DNA of 64,000 bases from Clostridia bacterium (GCA_017517815.1 JAFWYA010000033.1:76484-140483), one strand, 5' to 3'. Numbered from the stretch's first letter, positions 35,649-45,277 are shown. The notes: a model not told the origin generated them from the letters alone. A program made the numbers and translations.

Positions 35649-36643
35649 GCGTTGTCCGCCTTCCGTTTGAGGTTGCGGCGAATGTCGCCGCCGATGAATA
35701 GCAGCCTGCGGCAGCCGGTGGCGTCGAGGAAGCGGGAGGTGACGCGCTCGGTGTAGCGCTCCTGCAGCTCGCTCATGGTGAGGTTGGTGCTGATGACGGT
35801 GTGGCGGCCGGCCAGCTGACGCTCATTAAGGAGATTAAACAGCTGGGTGACGGTTACGTTGTTCATGAGGGGCTCGGTGCCCAGATCGTCGATGAGCAGA
35901 AGCGGTGCATCCATCATGGGCGCGAGGATGGAAGAGTCGTTTTCCATGTAGGCACGGCGCGCCAGCTCAAACAGGCGGTAGGCGCTGGTGCAGGTGGGCA
36001 GATGGCCGCGCTGCGCCACGCGGTGGGCGATGCACTGCAGCATAAAGGTCTTGCCAAGGCCGCTTTTGCCCATCAGCAGCAGGTCGCGCACGGGCGTGGC
36101 GGGGAAGCTGTCGGCATAGGCTTCGCATACGTTGCGGATGGCAACGGCGGCCTTGCGCTGGCTCAGGCCGCGCTCGTCGGTTTCGTCAGAAAAGAGCGTT
36201 TCGTCAAAATCGGCAAAGGTGTGCATATCGCCGGCAATGCCGCTTTCCTGCAGCAGACGCTGGTTGAATGCCTTGCGCAGACAGCCGCACATGCGGCGGG
36301 AGGGATCGTAAATGTAACCCTCGTCGCGGCAGTCGGGGCAGGTGTAGATGGGCTGCAGATAGTCCTGCGGCAGACCGTGCTGAGTGAGCTTTTCGGTGAT
36401 CTGACGGTTCATGTCAACCATGCGCTGCGCCATGCCGGAGGCCGCGCCGCCGTCCTTGCGGGCGTTGAGCAGCGTGGCTCGCACACCGGCCATCACAGCG
36501 GTATGGCGCGCGGTGATCAGTTCACGCAGGCCGGGGCATTGCTCGCAGGCCTGCGCCTGACGCTGCTCAAACAGCAGCATGTTGTCCTCGCGCCTGCGGG
36601 CATATTCCTGATGCAGCTGCAGCAAAATCTGTTCGCTGGTCAT
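35645..36643 (-). CDS. DnaI/DnaC-type helicase loader ATPase
   Basis: 332 residues. The N-terminal half contains a cysteine cluster CPDCRDEGYIYDPSRRMCGCL near residues 104-125, the zinc site of DnaI-type loaders. The AAA+ core has Walker A LLLMGKSGLGKTFML near 195, Walker B LLLIDDLGTEP near 255, sensor I HTVISTNLTMSELQERY near 290 and arginine VTSRFLDA. DnaI-like proteins load the replicative helicase ring at origins or restart sites. It overlaps the DnaD-like gene by ATGA, and the two probably act together as a primosome module. Confidence 0.93.
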   Translation of the reverse strand: MTSEQILLQLHQEYARRREDNMLLFEQRQAQACEQCPGLRELITARHTAVMAGVRATLLNARKDGGAASGMAQRMVDMNRQITEKLTQHGLPQDYLQPIYTCPDCRDEGYIYDPSRRMCGCLRKAFNQRLLQESGIAGDMHTFADFDETLFSDETDERGLSQRKAAVAIRNVCEAYADSFPATPVRDLLLMGKSGLGKTFMLQCIAHRVAQRGHLPTCTSAYRLFELARRAYMENDSSILAPMMDAPLLLIDDLGTEPLMNNVTVTQLFNLLNERQLAGRHTVISTNLTMSELQERYTERVTSRFLDATGCRRLLFIGGDIRRNLKRKADNA

Positions 36644-38145
36644 AGCTTCGTCATCTCCTCAAGCTGTTCGGGGGTGATATCGTTGTATTCGTCCGGATCG
36701 TAGGAACGCTGCTCGTACTGCTGTTCCACCACACGCTTTGCGGCAGGGGCAGCGGACTTTACGTCCTGCGGCTGGGAAATGCGGCGCGTGTGCGCGGCCA
36801 GTGCTTCTTCAACATTGGCAATGCTTTCATCGTGCCAGCCGGAAAGCAGTGCGTGCATGTACTGCATGGGTTTGGTCTTCCCGCGCGATAGCTGGGCCGC
36901 CAGTTCGATGAGCGCCTGAGGCATGCGCCATTCGCTCTGCCACTGCTTCAGATAACTGCGGTTGAGCAGCGTGCAGCCGCCCTGCGCAGAAGCGATCTTC
37001 ATCAGGTCGCGGATTTGTGCGTTAAGAGCCTCCACCTCGGCCAGATAGGCGTTTGCGCCCTCCACGCTCACAATACCCTGCTTGGCCCAGGAATCCAGCA
37101 GTTTTGCTACATTGTCGATGGTGTGAACCTTGCTGTGAGTGACCACCTCGCGCGCAGCCAGCATCACCAGCTCGTGACCGCCTTCGCGCGCCATGGCGTT
37201 GTACTGCAGGCGCAGCCCTTCATCGACCACCGCCATGGAAATACCAAGCGTCTGCAGGAATTCACGCACCTGCATGATCTCGTCCTGATTGTCCTGCAGC
37301 GTTTGCTGCACATGGCGGTCGGTAAGGGTTTTGGTGGTGCTGCGGCTGCGCAGGCCTTCCAGCACCTTGTCCAGATAGTTGAAATTGGGGTTGCTGATCT
37401 TGGTAAGCTCCTTGCAGGCTTCGCGGATGGCATCGGGGTTAAAGCCCCAGTCAATAGTCCACTTGCTGTAAAGATCCATTTCGTCATTGGAGGGGGAACG
37501 CTTGAGGCCCAGATGGGTCAGCACCTTGCGCGCGCCCTTTTTGGCGGCTGCGGAACGGTTGAAGTAAGCCTCTGCAGCCTCCACGGTAAAGGCCTTTTCC
37601 TCACACAGGTCGATGGCGACCTTTTCGGCCTCCTTGAAGCTGAACTTCACGCCGCGGGTAGCGATCATGTGCTGGATGAGCATCAGCACCACCTCGGCAG
37701 GCAATTTGTACTGCTCCACCCATTCAAAGGCCAGCACCGTTTCGCCGCCGTGCAGCTTGCGTCGGTCGCCAAAGGCCGCATACACCGCCTGAGCAAAGGC
37801 TTCGTAATCGTCGTCGCGGGGCAGCTGCTCGCGCTGCAGGTGCACCATGGGCACGCTCATAAAACGGTAGCGCGGAGGCAGATCCTGAATGCGCTCCACC
37901 AGACGGCAGCGCTCCCAGTAGCGCAGGGCGCGTTCGATCTCATCACGATCCATGCCCAGCACCTGGCTCATGTCCTCCAGCTGATCAGTGCCGTCGGAAA
38001 ATCCGCTGCGCGCCCACATCAGGCCGTAAAGATACACCTTCACATGTCCTTCCGGCGCGGCGGGCATAAATTCGCATAAAAAGGCGTTGGATACGGGCGT
38101 GGCATCCCACATCAGACTCGCGCGGGCGGTTTCAAATGAAGACAT
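36640..38145 (-). CDS. DnaD/DnaB-type replication initiation protein
   Basis: 501 residues from ATG 38145, which follows AAAGGAG at 11 bases. The N-terminal winged-helix part (about 15-110) includes HVKVYLYGLMWARSG and LEDMSQVLGMDRDEIERALRYWERCRLVER. Two DnaD-type (DnaB_2) helical domains follow; the second includes WTIDWGFNPDAIREACKELTKISNPNFNYLDKVLEGL near 250-290, with the YxxxI-like pattern. The acidic C-terminus reads DPDEYNDITPEQLEEMTKL. Firmicutes DnaD and DnaB remodel DNA and recruit the DnaI-helicase complex. It is first gene of the operon with the DnaI-like and ArsC-like genes. Confidence 0.88.
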   Translation of the reverse strand: MSSFETARASLMWDATPVSNAFLCEFMPAAPEGHVKVYLYGLMWARSGFSDGTDQLEDMSQVLGMDRDEIERALRYWERCRLVERIQDLPPRYRFMSVPMVHLQREQLPRDDDYEAFAQAVYAAFGDRRKLHGGETVLAFEWVEQYKLPAEVVLMLIQHMIATRGVKFSFKEAEKVAIDLCEEKAFTVEAAEAYFNRSAAAKKGARKVLTHLGLKRSPSNDEMDLYSKWTIDWGFNPDAIREACKELTKISNPNFNYLDKVLEGLRSRSTTKTLTDRHVQQTLQDNQDEIMQVREFLQTLGISMAVVDEGLRLQYNAMAREGGHELVMLAAREVVTHSKVHTIDNVAKLLDSWAKQGIVSVEGANAYLAEVEALNAQIRDLMKIASAQGGCTLLNRSYLKQWQSEWRMPQALIELAAQLSRGKTKPMQYMHALLSGWHDESIANVEEALAAHTRRISQPQDVKSAAPAAKRVVEQQYEQRSYDPDEYNDITPEQLEEMTKL

Positions 38146-38184
38146 GCGTGCGGATTCTCCTTTCACCAAAGGGCAGTTATCATC

Positions 38185-38212
38185 AGTATACCACAGTTTT
38201 CTGCACTTGCAA
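38185..38212 (-). promoter_or_regulatory. Promoter of the DnaD-DnaI operon
   Basis: Minus strand TTGCAA and TATACT, 16-base spacer, with TGTGG before the -10. Confidence 0.65.
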
Positions 38213-38219
38213 AGCACGG

Positions 38220-38248
38220 TTGACAGCGCCCCAAGGCCCTGTTATACT
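38220..38248 (+). promoter_or_regulatory. Promoter of the DUF3795-GNAT operon
   Basis: TTGACA (38220-38225) and TATACT (38243-38248), 17-base spacer; divergent from the DnaD promoter. Confidence 0.82.
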
Positions 38249-38285
38249 CGAAACAACGATCCGTTCCGAAAAGGAGTGAATATAC

Positions 38286-38549
38286 ATGGTAGAATCCCGC
38301 TGCGGTCTTTTGTGCAGTGAATGCAAGTGGCGCGAGATCATGAAATGCGAGGGCTGCCTGAAAATCAAGAAGCCCTACTGGGACAAAAAGTGCCCCATCA
38401 AAAACTGTGTGGAAGGCAAGGGCAAGGAACACTGCGGCCAGTGCGACCGCTTCCCCTGCAAGCAGCTTCATGAGTTCGCATTCGACCCCGCCACCAACAG
38501 CGAAGGAACCCGCATTGAACAGCTGACCGACTGGAAAAACGAAGGCTGA
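38286..38549 (+). CDS. DUF3795 cysteine-rich small protein
   Basis: 87 residues with ten cysteines: CGLLCSECKW, KCEGCLKI, KCPIKNCVEGKGKEHCGQCDRFPC. This is the DUF3795 pattern, likely metal-binding (zinc or iron-sulphur), function not established. An AAAGGAG site precedes the ATG. The GNAT gene follows 16 bases later, so the two are co-transcribed. No membrane segment. Confidence 0.85.
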   Translation: MVESRCGLLCSECKWREIMKCEGCLKIKKPYWDKKCPIKNCVEGKGKEHCGQCDRFPCKQLHEFAFDPATNSEGTRIEQLTDWKNEG

Positions 38550-38565
38550 CCTTCAGGAGGAAAAT

Positions 38566-39714
38566 ATGATCAACGTGGAACGCCTGACGGAAAAAGATTA
38601 CGATGAAGTGCTGCAGGTACTCAACCGCTCCTTCACCACCCCTACGCATATTGCGGATTTTGAAAAGCATTTGCCCATCATGTGGTCGCGCGAGCACGAC
38701 TACATGCAAAAGCACTTTGGCGTGCGCGAGGACGGCAAGCTGATTGCAGTCATCGGCGTATATGCGCTGCCGGTGAACATTGCCGGGCATGAGCTGGTGT
38801 TTTCCACCGTGGGCAATGTGGGCACGCTGCAGGAGGCGCGCGGCAAGGGCTGCATGAAGGCCATGATGGACGCCGCTATGCAGGAACTGGAGCGCATCGG
38901 CGCGGATGCATCGCGTCTGGGCGGCCTGCGTTCCCGCTACAACCGTTTCGGCTATGACCATGCCGGCGCGACCTATCATTTTGAACTCACGCGCCGTAAC
39001 GTGGACGAAAATCCGGCGGCGGAGGTATATACTTTCCGCGAGATCACACAGGATGATCATGACGGCGTTGCCTTTGCGCGCAGCTGCCAGCAGCGCAGCG
39101 GTATTTATGCGCTGCGTCAGACGCACCTTGATTTCTACATGAGCATGCGCGCATGGGAACATAAGCCCTATCTGGCCATGAATGCCAAGGGCGAACCCGT
39201 GGGTTATGTGTGCGCCGCCGCGGATGGAAAGGCCATCGCCGAACAGGGCGCAAAGGAAGGCGTTTCTGCGGTGGACGTGCTGGCCTCGTGGCTGCTGCAT
39301 GCGGATGTGCCGCAGGTGCGCTTCCAGCTTTCTCCCACAGATGAAGCGATGCAGGCTGCATTTGCCATCTGTGAGGAATGGAACGTGGAGCCTGCCAGCA
39401 TGTTCAAGATTATCCACTGGGACCGCGTGACCGAAGCGCTGCTTGATCTGGCCTGCATGAAGCGCAGACTGCCCGAAGGCATGGCAACCGTTGCTGTCAA
39501 GGGATGGGGCACGCTGGAAATGACCGTCAAGGATCAGAAAGCCAGTGTACGCCGCACCGACGCGCCTGCTGAGATCACCCTTGACCACCGCAGTGCAACG
39601 CAGTTTTTGTTCGGACCGATCATCCCGTCGGCGCTGGCGTGCATCCCGCAGAATTCTCTGCTGAATGCATGGCTGCCGCTGCCGCTTTCATGGAACGGTC
39701 AGGACCGTGTGTAA
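38566..39714 (+). CDS. Eis-like GNAT N-acetyltransferase
   Basis: 382 residues. The first GNAT domain (1-140) includes VFSTVGNVGTLQEARGKGCMKAMMDAAMQEL, with the acetyl-CoA loop Q/R-x-x-G-x-G/A in the form ARGKGCM. A second, degenerate GNAT domain runs to about 280. The C-terminal 100 residues resemble the SCP2-like domain of Eis proteins (ATVAVKGWGTLEMTVKDQKASV...ITLDHRSATQFLFG). Eis-type enzymes acetylate amines, including aminoglycosides in some species, but most are of unknown substrate. It follows DUF3795 in one operon. Confidence 0.85.
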   Translation: MINVERLTEKDYDEVLQVLNRSFTTPTHIADFEKHLPIMWSREHDYMQKHFGVREDGKLIAVIGVYALPVNIAGHELVFSTVGNVGTLQEARGKGCMKAMMDAAMQELERIGADASRLGGLRSRYNRFGYDHAGATYHFELTRRNVDENPAAEVYTFREITQDDHDGVAFARSCQQRSGIYALRQTHLDFYMSMRAWEHKPYLAMNAKGEPVGYVCAAADGKAIAEQGAKEGVSAVDVLASWLLHADVPQVRFQLSPTDEAMQAAFAICEEWNVEPASMFKIIHWDRVTEALLDLACMKRRLPEGMATVAVKGWGTLEMTVKDQKASVRRTDAPAEITLDHRSATQFLFGPIIPSALACIPQNSLLNAWLPLPLSWNGQDRV

Positions 39715-39721
39715 ATGAGAA

Positions 39722-39747
39722 AGAGAAGCCGAAAGGCTTCTCTTTTT
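39722..39747. terminator. Terminator between convergent genes
   Basis: A 9-bp stem AGAGAAGCC / GGCTTCTCT with a GAAA loop and T run. Confidence 0.9.
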
Positions 39748-39752
39748 GCATG

Positions 39753-41123
39753 TTACAGCAGCTTTTTAAGCAGCTTCATTTTGGACTCGCTGTAGGGCGC
39801 GTAGCGCAGGGGAACGTCTGGTTTGGCAAAGCGTTTAAGAATGCTCTTCCGGTGAGAGAAAGCATCAAAGCTGAACTTGCCGTGATAGCCGCCCATGCCG
39901 CTTTCACCCACACCGCCGAAAGGCATATGGCTGGTGGCCAGGTGCAGCACCACGTCATTGACACATCCGCCGCCAAAGCTGATCTCGCCAAGCACCTTTT
40001 TCTCGACGTCTTTGCTGCGTGTAAACAGATACAGCGCCAGTGGTTTGGGGCGGCTGCGAATCTGCGAAATGGCGTCGTCCAGCTTGGTATAGGTCAGAAT
40101 AGGCAGCAGAGGGCCGAAGATCTCCTCCTGCATGACGGGATCATCCTGCCGCACGTCTGTGAGAATGGTGGGCGCGATGCGGCGTTGGGCCATATCGATC
40201 TGTCCGCCATGACTGATGACGCCGCTTTGCAGAAGCCCCACCAGACGGTCGAAATGATGCTGGTTGATGATTTTGGGCAGGTCGGGGTTGGCCAGCGGCG
40301 CGCTGGTGTACATGGCGCGGATCTCGCGGATGAGCGCATCCACCAGCTGCGTTTCGCGGCTGTGATGCACCAGCACATAGTCGGGCGCTACGCAAGTTTG
40401 CCCGGCGTTTAAGCACTTGCCCCATGCGATGCGCCTGGCGGCAAGATCAATGTCGGCTGTTTCGTCCACGATGACCGGACTTTTGCCGCCCAGCTCAAGG
40501 CTGACAGGCGTAAGGTGCGCAGCGGCTTTTTCCATCACCAGCCTGCCCACCGACGGGCTGCCGGTAAAGAAGATGAAATCAAACGCCTGCTCCAGCAGCC
40601 CGGCATTTTCCCTGCGTCCGCCCTCAACCACCGCAATATAGGCCGGATCAAACAGCTCGTCCGCCATGCGTTTGATCAGCGCAGAAGTGGCGGCGGAATA
40701 GGCAGAAGGCTTGACCACGGCGCAGTTGCCCGCACAGATGGCGCCGATGAGCGGTGCGACGGTCAGCTGGAAGGGGTAGTTCCACGGCGACATGATCAGC
40801 GTTACGCCGTAGGGTTCGCTGAGAATACGGCATGCGCCGGGAAACTGGCCGATGGCCGTGGGTACGCGCCGGGGCTTCATCCAGCCCTTCAGGTGATGCA
40901 TGGCGTCCTTCAGTTCCTGTTTGACGATGGCAACTTCGGTCAGGTAGCCTTCGTAGGCGCATTTCCCCAGGTCCTGCGTAAGAGCCTGTAAAATATCGCT
41001 CTCATTCCGGTTGATCCATTCGGCCAGCTTTCTGAGGTTTTCCATGCGGTATGCATAGGGCTTGGTGGCTTCGGTCAGGAAAAACGCGCGCTGAGAGGCC
41101 ACAAGCATTGTGAAATCATCCAT
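39753..41123 (-). CDS. Aldehyde dehydrogenase (class 3-like, NAD(P)+)
   Basis: 456 residues from ATG 41123, preceded by AAAGGAGG; the open frame upstream is not coding. Oxidises aldehydes to acids. Features: GVTLIMSPWNYPFQLTVAPLIGA (near 105), FIFFTGSPSVGRLVMEKAA (coenzyme loop), LELGGKSPVIVDETAD with the general-base glutamate, and GKCLNAGQTCVAPDYVLV with the catalytic cysteine. EEIFGPLLPILTY and MPFGGVGESGMGGYHGKFSFDAFSH complete the family pattern. It ends MKLLKKLL, like ALDH3 members with a membrane-facing tail, but without a long hydrophobic anchor. Single gene. Confidence 0.93.
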   Translation of the reverse strand: MDDFTMLVASQRAFFLTEATKPYAYRMENLRKLAEWINRNESDILQALTQDLGKCAYEGYLTEVAIVKQELKDAMHHLKGWMKPRRVPTAIGQFPGACRILSEPYGVTLIMSPWNYPFQLTVAPLIGAICAGNCAVVKPSAYSAATSALIKRMADELFDPAYIAVVEGGRRENAGLLEQAFDFIFFTGSPSVGRLVMEKAAAHLTPVSLELGGKSPVIVDETADIDLAARRIAWGKCLNAGQTCVAPDYVLVHHSRETQLVDALIREIRAMYTSAPLANPDLPKIINQHHFDRLVGLLQSGVISHGGQIDMAQRRIAPTILTDVRQDDPVMQEEIFGPLLPILTYTKLDDAISQIRSRPKPLALYLFTRSKDVEKKVLGEISFGGGCVNDVVLHLATSHMPFGGVGESGMGGYHGKFSFDAFSHRKSILKRFAKPDVPLRYAPYSESKMKLLKKLL

Positions 41124-41185
41124 GATCACTCCTCCTTTGTGCAAATATTGTAGCAGGCTTTGCGGATGCTTGCAAGGCGGGATAT

Positions 41186-41214
41186 TTGACAATCTTTTGC
41201 GTATATGGTACACT
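41186..41214 (+). promoter_or_regulatory. Promoter of the structured leader and DUF21/CBS-argH operon
   Basis: TTGACA (41186-41191) and TACACT (41209-41214) with a 17-base spacer, 250 bases before the first start codon. Confidence 0.82.
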
Positions 41215-41220
41215 GACAGC

Positions 41221-41430
41221 ATCCCATTTGGATAGTAAGGAGTGTGATCTCGCCGTGGACGGCGATCCGGCCAGTCTGAAGCCCCCGTTATGCACGGGTG
41301 AGGCAGGCTTTGTGTACACTCCGGCGGTAGGCGGTCAGATGCGTGACCGTCTGTTTGTGTTTCAAAAAAAGCGCATCCATACAATCGTCATCAGCCCGCC
41401 CGACCGTGTAATGTGGCAACGGGCTTTTTG
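41221..41430 (+). promoter_or_regulatory. Structured leader RNA with terminator, candidate riboswitch
   Basis: Between promoter and gene lies a 240-base leader. GGAGTGT (41239-41245) pairs with ACACTCC (41316-41322) to close a three-way junction. Its two arms are TCGCCG-TGGA-CGGCGA (41250-41265) and GCC/CCCG-loop-CGGG/GGC (41281-41304). A separate hairpin CGGTCA / TGACCG follows at 41332-41349. A terminator stem AGCCCG (41393-41398) / CGGGCT (41420-41425) with TTTTT ends the leader 34 bases before the gene. AGCCC at 41280-41284 inside the junction could pair with the terminator's GGGCT. I do not recognise the class; the downstream transporter suggests a metal ion. Confidence 0.6.
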
Positions 41431-41463
41431 ACGTTGGTACTTTTTAAGGAGGAACCCTAACCC

Positions 41464-42711
41464 ATGTCTGGTCAGCAAATCACTTGGCAGATCGTTTCCA
41501 TGCTGGTACTGGTTGCCCTGTCGGCCTTCTTCTCTGCTACGGAAACCGCTTTTTCCACCCTCAACCGCACAAGGCTCAAAAACATGGCCGAGCATGGCGA
41601 CAGGCGCGCTGCCGCTGCGCTGGCGCTTGCTGAAAACTATGACGAGCTGCTTTCCACCATTCTAGTGGGCAACAATATCGTTAACATCGCCTTGTCCTCC
41701 ATTGCCACGCTGTTTTTTGTCAGCCTCATCGGCAACGGCGGCGCAGGCCTGTCCACCGCCATCATTACCATTGTGGTATTGATTTTTGGTGAAATTTCGC
41801 CCAAGAGCATCGCCAAGGAAATGCCTGAAACGCTGGCCATGGCTGTAACGCCCTATATCCGCCTGTGCCTGAAGGTGCTCAAGCCCATCAACTGGCTGTT
41901 TAGTCAGTGGAAGAATGTGCTGCGCCGCATCTTTAACTTTAAGGAAGAGCAGGGCCTGACCACCGATGAACTGATGACCATGGTGGAAGAGGCTGAGCAG
42001 GAAGGCGGCATGGACGCCGACGAGACGGAACTGCTCAAGAGCGCCATCGAATTCCACGACCTGGACGTGGGCGATATTCTCACGCCCCGTGTGAAGGTGG
42101 AGGGTGTGCCGCTGGACGCTACCGTGACCGAGGCTGCCGACCAGTTCGAACAGGCCGGCTACAGCCGTCTGCCCGTATATGAGGAAACGCTGGATCACAT
42201 TGTGGGCATCGTGCACCAGAAGGACTTTTACAACCGCGTGCGCAAGGGCGGCGACTTCAGCCTGAGCGAGATCATGAAAAAGGCCGTTTATGTGCCCACT
42301 GGCGCTAAAATCAGCGACACGCTGAAGCTGCTGCAGAAGACCCAGAGCCAGATGGCCGTGGTTGCCGACGAATACGGCGGCACCGAGGGCATCGTGACCA
42401 TGGAGGACATTCTGGAAGAGCTGGTCGGCGAAATCTGGGACGAGCACGACGAGGTGGAAGAGCCCTTCCGCATGTCTGAAAACGGCAAGAGCTGCCATGT
42501 GCTGGGCTCTGCTGACCCGGAAGAAATGTTTGAAAAGCTGGGTATCGAGGATGAAACCGAGGCCAGTACCGTAAGCGGCTGGGTGATGGAAAAGACCGAA
42601 AAGATTCCCCAGTCCGGCGATACTTTTGACTGCGGCGGATGGCATGCCGTGGTGCTGAAGGCGGATGAACGCCATGTGCAGGAGCTCCAGCTGACACAGA
42701 TCGAAGCTTGA
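41464..42711 (+). CDS. DUF21/CBS-domain transporter, CNNM/CorC-HlyC family
   Basis: 415 residues. The N-terminal 190 residues are a DUF21 (CNNM) membrane domain with [38 protein letters not shown] and [23 protein letters not shown] pair follows (about 205-330), with [19 protein letters not shown] and [33 protein letters not shown] CorC/HlyC transporter-associated domain forms the C-terminus. Bacterial relatives are linked to magnesium and cobalt export and, in older annotation, called haemolysins. AAGGAGG precedes the ATG. The gene lies behind a structured leader, and argH starts 18 bases after its stop codon. Confidence 0.92.
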   Translation: MSGQQITWQIVSMLVLVALSAFFSATETAFSTLNRTRLKNMAEHGDRRAAAALALAENYDELLSTILVGNNIVNIALSSIATLFFVSLIGNGGAGLSTAIITIVVLIFGEISPKSIAKEMPETLAMAVTPYIRLCLKVLKPINWLFSQWKNVLRRIFNFKEEQGLTTDELMTMVEEAEQEGGMDADETELLKSAIEFHDLDVGDILTPRVKVEGVPLDATVTEAADQFEQAGYSRLPVYEETLDHIVGIVHQKDFYNRVRKGGDFSLSEIMKKAVYVPTGAKISDTLKLLQKTQSQMAVVADEYGGTEGIVTMEDILEELVGEIWDEHDEVEEPFRMSENGKSCHVLGSADPEEMFEKLGIEDETEASTVSGWVMEKTEKIPQSGDTFDCGGWHAVVLKADERHVQELQLTQIEA

Positions 42712-42729
42712 CGAAAGAAGGAAACCGAT

Positions 42730-44127
42730 ATGGCCAAACTCTGGGCAGGGCGTTTTGAAAAGCCTACCAATGCGCTTCTGGACGACTTTCAGTCCTCCAT
42801 CCCCTTTGACCAGCGCATGCTGGACTGCGATGTGACCGGCTCCATCGCACATGCCACGATGCTTGGCGAACAGGGTATTATTTCCAAAGAGGACAGCGAG
42901 CTCATCGTGAAGGGCCTCACTGAAATTCTGGATGAATACCGTGCAGGTAAACTGGTCATCGACATGGGCGCTGAAGATGTGCACATGTTTGTGGAGGCGC
43001 TTTTGACCGAGCGCATCGGCGACGCTGGCAAGCGTCTGCATACCGGCCGCAGCCGCAACGATCAGGTGGCGCTGGATGTGCGCATGTACGCACGTCAGGC
43101 CTGCACCAATGTGCGCGCGCTGCTTTTGAAGCTGCTGGACGTGATTGTCGATTTGTCTGAAAAGCATACCGATACCATCATGGCGGGCTATACCCACCTG
43201 CAGAAGGCGCAGCCCATCACGCTGGCCTTCCACCTGATGGCCTATGCGCAGATGTTTATGCGCGACGTCAAGCGCTTTGAAAACGCCTATGAAGAGGCCG
43301 ACGTCATGCCTCTGGGCTCCGGCGCGCTGGCCGGCACCACCTATCCGCTCAACCGCGAGCGCGTGGCGGAACTGCTGGGCTTTTCCGAAGTGACGGACAA
43401 TGCGCTGGACGGCGTCAGCGACCGTGACTTCCTCATCAGCTTTCTGGCTGCTGCCTCCACCTGCATGATGCACCTCAGCCGCTTCTGTGAAGAACTCATT
43501 CTGTGGAGCACCAATGAGTTCGGCACTGCTGTGATGGACGATGGCTTTGCTACCGGCTCCAGCATCATGCCGCAGAAGAAGAACCCCGACGCCTGCGAAC
43601 TCACCCGCGGCAAAACCGGCCGTGTCTACGGCGACCTGATGGCGCTTTTGACCGTGATGAAGGGCCTGCCCCTTGCTTACAACAAGGACATGCAGGAAGA
43701 TAAGGAAGCCTTCTTCGATGCGTACGACACGCTGATGAAGTGCCTGCCCACCTTTACCGAAATGCTGCGCACCACCTCCTTCCGCAAGGAAGAGATGTAT
43801 GCAAGCGCTGGGCTGGGCTTCACCAATGCCACTGACCTTGCAGACTATCTGGTGGGCAAGAATCTGCCCTTCCGCGACGCGCACCATGTCAGCGGCTCGC
43901 TGGTGGGCAAGTGCGTGCGCGAAAACCGTGCCCTGACGGATTTGAGCCTCGAGGAGCTGCGCGCTGCGCATCCTGCTTTTGACGAGGATGTGTATCAGGC
44001 TATCTCGCTGGAGGCGTGTGTGGAGCGCCGCAGCCTGCGCGGCGGCCCCGCGCCCTCTGCCGTGAAAGACTCCATCGCCCGTGCAAAGGCCTGGCGCAGG
44101 GAACACCTGCTGGGTGAAGAAGCGTGA
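42730..44127 (+). CDS. argH: Argininosuccinate lyase
   Basis: Last step of arginine synthesis: argininosuccinate to arginine and fumarate. 465 residues, [27 protein letters not shown] start. Family marks are [17 protein letters not shown] near residue 105, [17 protein letters not shown] near 155 and the signature [20 protein letters not shown] near 275 with the catalytic serine loop. argG is not adjacent. It is in an operon with the DUF21/CBS gene before and an acyltransferase gene that overlaps its stop codon. Confidence 0.97.
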   Translation: MAKLWAGRFEKPTNALLDDFQSSIPFDQRMLDCDVTGSIAHATMLGEQGIISKEDSELIVKGLTEILDEYRAGKLVIDMGAEDVHMFVEALLTERIGDAGKRLHTGRSRNDQVALDVRMYARQACTNVRALLLKLLDVIVDLSEKHTDTIMAGYTHLQKAQPITLAFHLMAYAQMFMRDVKRFENAYEEADVMPLGSGALAGTTYPLNRERVAELLGFSEVTDNALDGVSDRDFLISFLAAASTCMMHLSRFCEELILWSTNEFGTAVMDDGFATGSSIMPQKKNPDACELTRGKTGRVYGDLMALLTVMKGLPLAYNKDMQEDKEAFFDAYDTLMKCLPTFTEMLRTTSFRKEEMYASAGLGFTNATDLADYLVGKNLPFRDAHHVSGSLVGKCVRENRALTDLSLEELRAAHPAFDEDVYQAISLEACVERRSLRGGPAPSAVKDSIARAKAWRREHLLGEEA

Positions 44128-45167
44128 GCGGCCGCAGGCGCGAAGGCTGGCTGGATGCGCTGCGCTTTATGGCGGCGTTTCTGGTGATTGTCAACCATAC
44201 CAACAGCCATGTGTTTCAGGCGGCGACGCCCCAGCAGGCAACATGGTGGCTGTCTGTGGTGTGGTATTACGTGAGCAAACTGGCCGTACCGGTGTTTGTG
44301 CTGGTGTCCGGCGCGTGTCTGCTGGACAGGCAGGACAGCCTGCGCAGATCGCTGGGCCGGTTTGGACGCATGCTTGCGGCACTGCTGGTATTTTCCTACG
44401 CGTATTACCTGTATGACGCGTGGGTGTTCTGGGGACTGTGGCCCCGCATGGCCAACATTGGTGCATTTTTGCAGCTGGTGTGGACGCAGCAGATCACCGA
44501 TGGCTTCTGGTACCTGTACTTCTACATGGGACTTATGCTGATGCTGCCGCTTCTGCAGCGCATGAGCAGCGCGATGGGGGAGCGTGAGCAGCTCTACCTG
44601 ATGGGCCTGTGCTTCGCCCTGGGCGCGGCATGGCCGCTGGCAGCGCACTATGTGCCGGTGCTGGCGCTGCCGCAGCATTTCCATGTGCCGCTGTTTACTG
44701 GCTACATCGGCCTGCTTTTTGCAGGCAGGTGGGTGCGTGAACGCTTTGTTCCCACCCGTGCGCGTCTGCTTGGCGCAGCTGCTGCGCTGGTGCTGTGCAT
44801 TGCAGCAAGCGTGGCGCTGACCCGCATCGAGTTTGACCGCGTTGCGCCCGGAGCCAAGTACTGGTTTATGGACGAACGCATGCAGCCCTCGCTGTTTACC
44901 ATCATTGGTGCAATCGCCGTGATGATGCTGGCGAAAGGGCTTGCGAAGGAGCGCCGGTGTTGGGCACAGCTGGGCGGATGCGCATTCGGCATTTATCTGG
45001 TGCAGGACCTTTTGATCGCCGAAACCAAGGAAAGACTGTTCATGCCGCTGTGCGGCGTGATGAACGACTTTGCTGCCGTCCTTCTGTGGGAAGCGCTGGT
45101 GTTTGCCGTTGCGCTGGGCGCGGCATGGGTGATGAGGCGCATACCGCTCATCAAAAAAATTGTATAA
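44124..45167 (+). CDS. Acyltransferase-3 family membrane protein
   Basis: 347 residues, about ten membrane helices, GTG start overlapping the argH stop (GTGA). The N-terminus has the family pattern: WLDALRFMAAFLVIVNHTNSH with R and H, then AVPVFVLVSGACLL. Later, FGIYLVQDLLI matches the conserved S/G-x-Y-L-x-H/Q block. Acyltransferase-3 (OafA/WecH) proteins move acetyl groups onto sugars of surface polymers. This one is of the WecH-like length with no extra SGNH domain. Acceptor unknown. Confidence 0.87.
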   Translation: MSGRRREGWLDALRFMAAFLVIVNHTNSHVFQAATPQQATWWLSVVWYYVSKLAVPVFVLVSGACLLDRQDSLRRSLGRFGRMLAALLVFSYAYYLYDAWVFWGLWPRMANIGAFLQLVWTQQITDGFWYLYFYMGLMLMLPLLQRMSSAMGEREQLYLMGLCFALGAAWPLAAHYVPVLALPQHFHVPLFTGYIGLLFAGRWVRERFVPTRARLLGAAAALVLCIAASVALTRIEFDRVAPGAKYWFMDERMQPSLFTIIGAIAVMMLAKGLAKERRCWAQLGGCAFGIYLVQDLLIAETKERLFMPLCGVMNDFAAVLLWEALVFAVALGAAWVMRRIPLIKKIV

Positions 45168-45178
45168 AAGCATCCTTC

Positions 45179-45212
45179 AACAGCCTGTGCTGTAACGCAC
45201 AGGCTGTTTTTC
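45179..45212 (+). terminator. Terminator of the DUF21-argH-acyltransferase operon
   Basis: A 12-bp perfect stem AACAGCCTGTGC / GCACAGGCTGTT with a 6-base loop and T run. Confidence 0.92.
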
Positions 45213-45219
45213 TGTGCGA

Positions 45220-45248
45220 TTGACGCACTTTGTCCGCGATGATACAAT
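45220..45248 (+). promoter_or_regulatory. Promoter of the SGNH esterase gene
   Basis: TTGACG and TACAAT, 17-base spacer, 30 bases before the GTG start. Confidence 0.75.
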
Positions 45249-45277
45249 AGGATAAATCCTCGAAAGGAGACGGAACT

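Noticed and set aside
39753..41384. Longer aldehyde dehydrogenase start upstream of 41123
   Set aside because: The extra 87 codons cross the promoter and leader of the divergent gene, and the ATG at 41123 has a perfect ribosome site.
41221..41430. Assignment of the leader to the yybP-ykoY (manganese) class
   Set aside because: AAGGAGTGT looks a little like the conserved GGGGAGTAG loop, but these bases form the closing stem here and the second conserved loop is absent.
41186..41431. 81-codon frame in the leader before the DUF21/CBS gene
   Set aside because: It starts at the promoter -35, has no ribosome site, and the DNA is better explained as structured RNA with a terminator.
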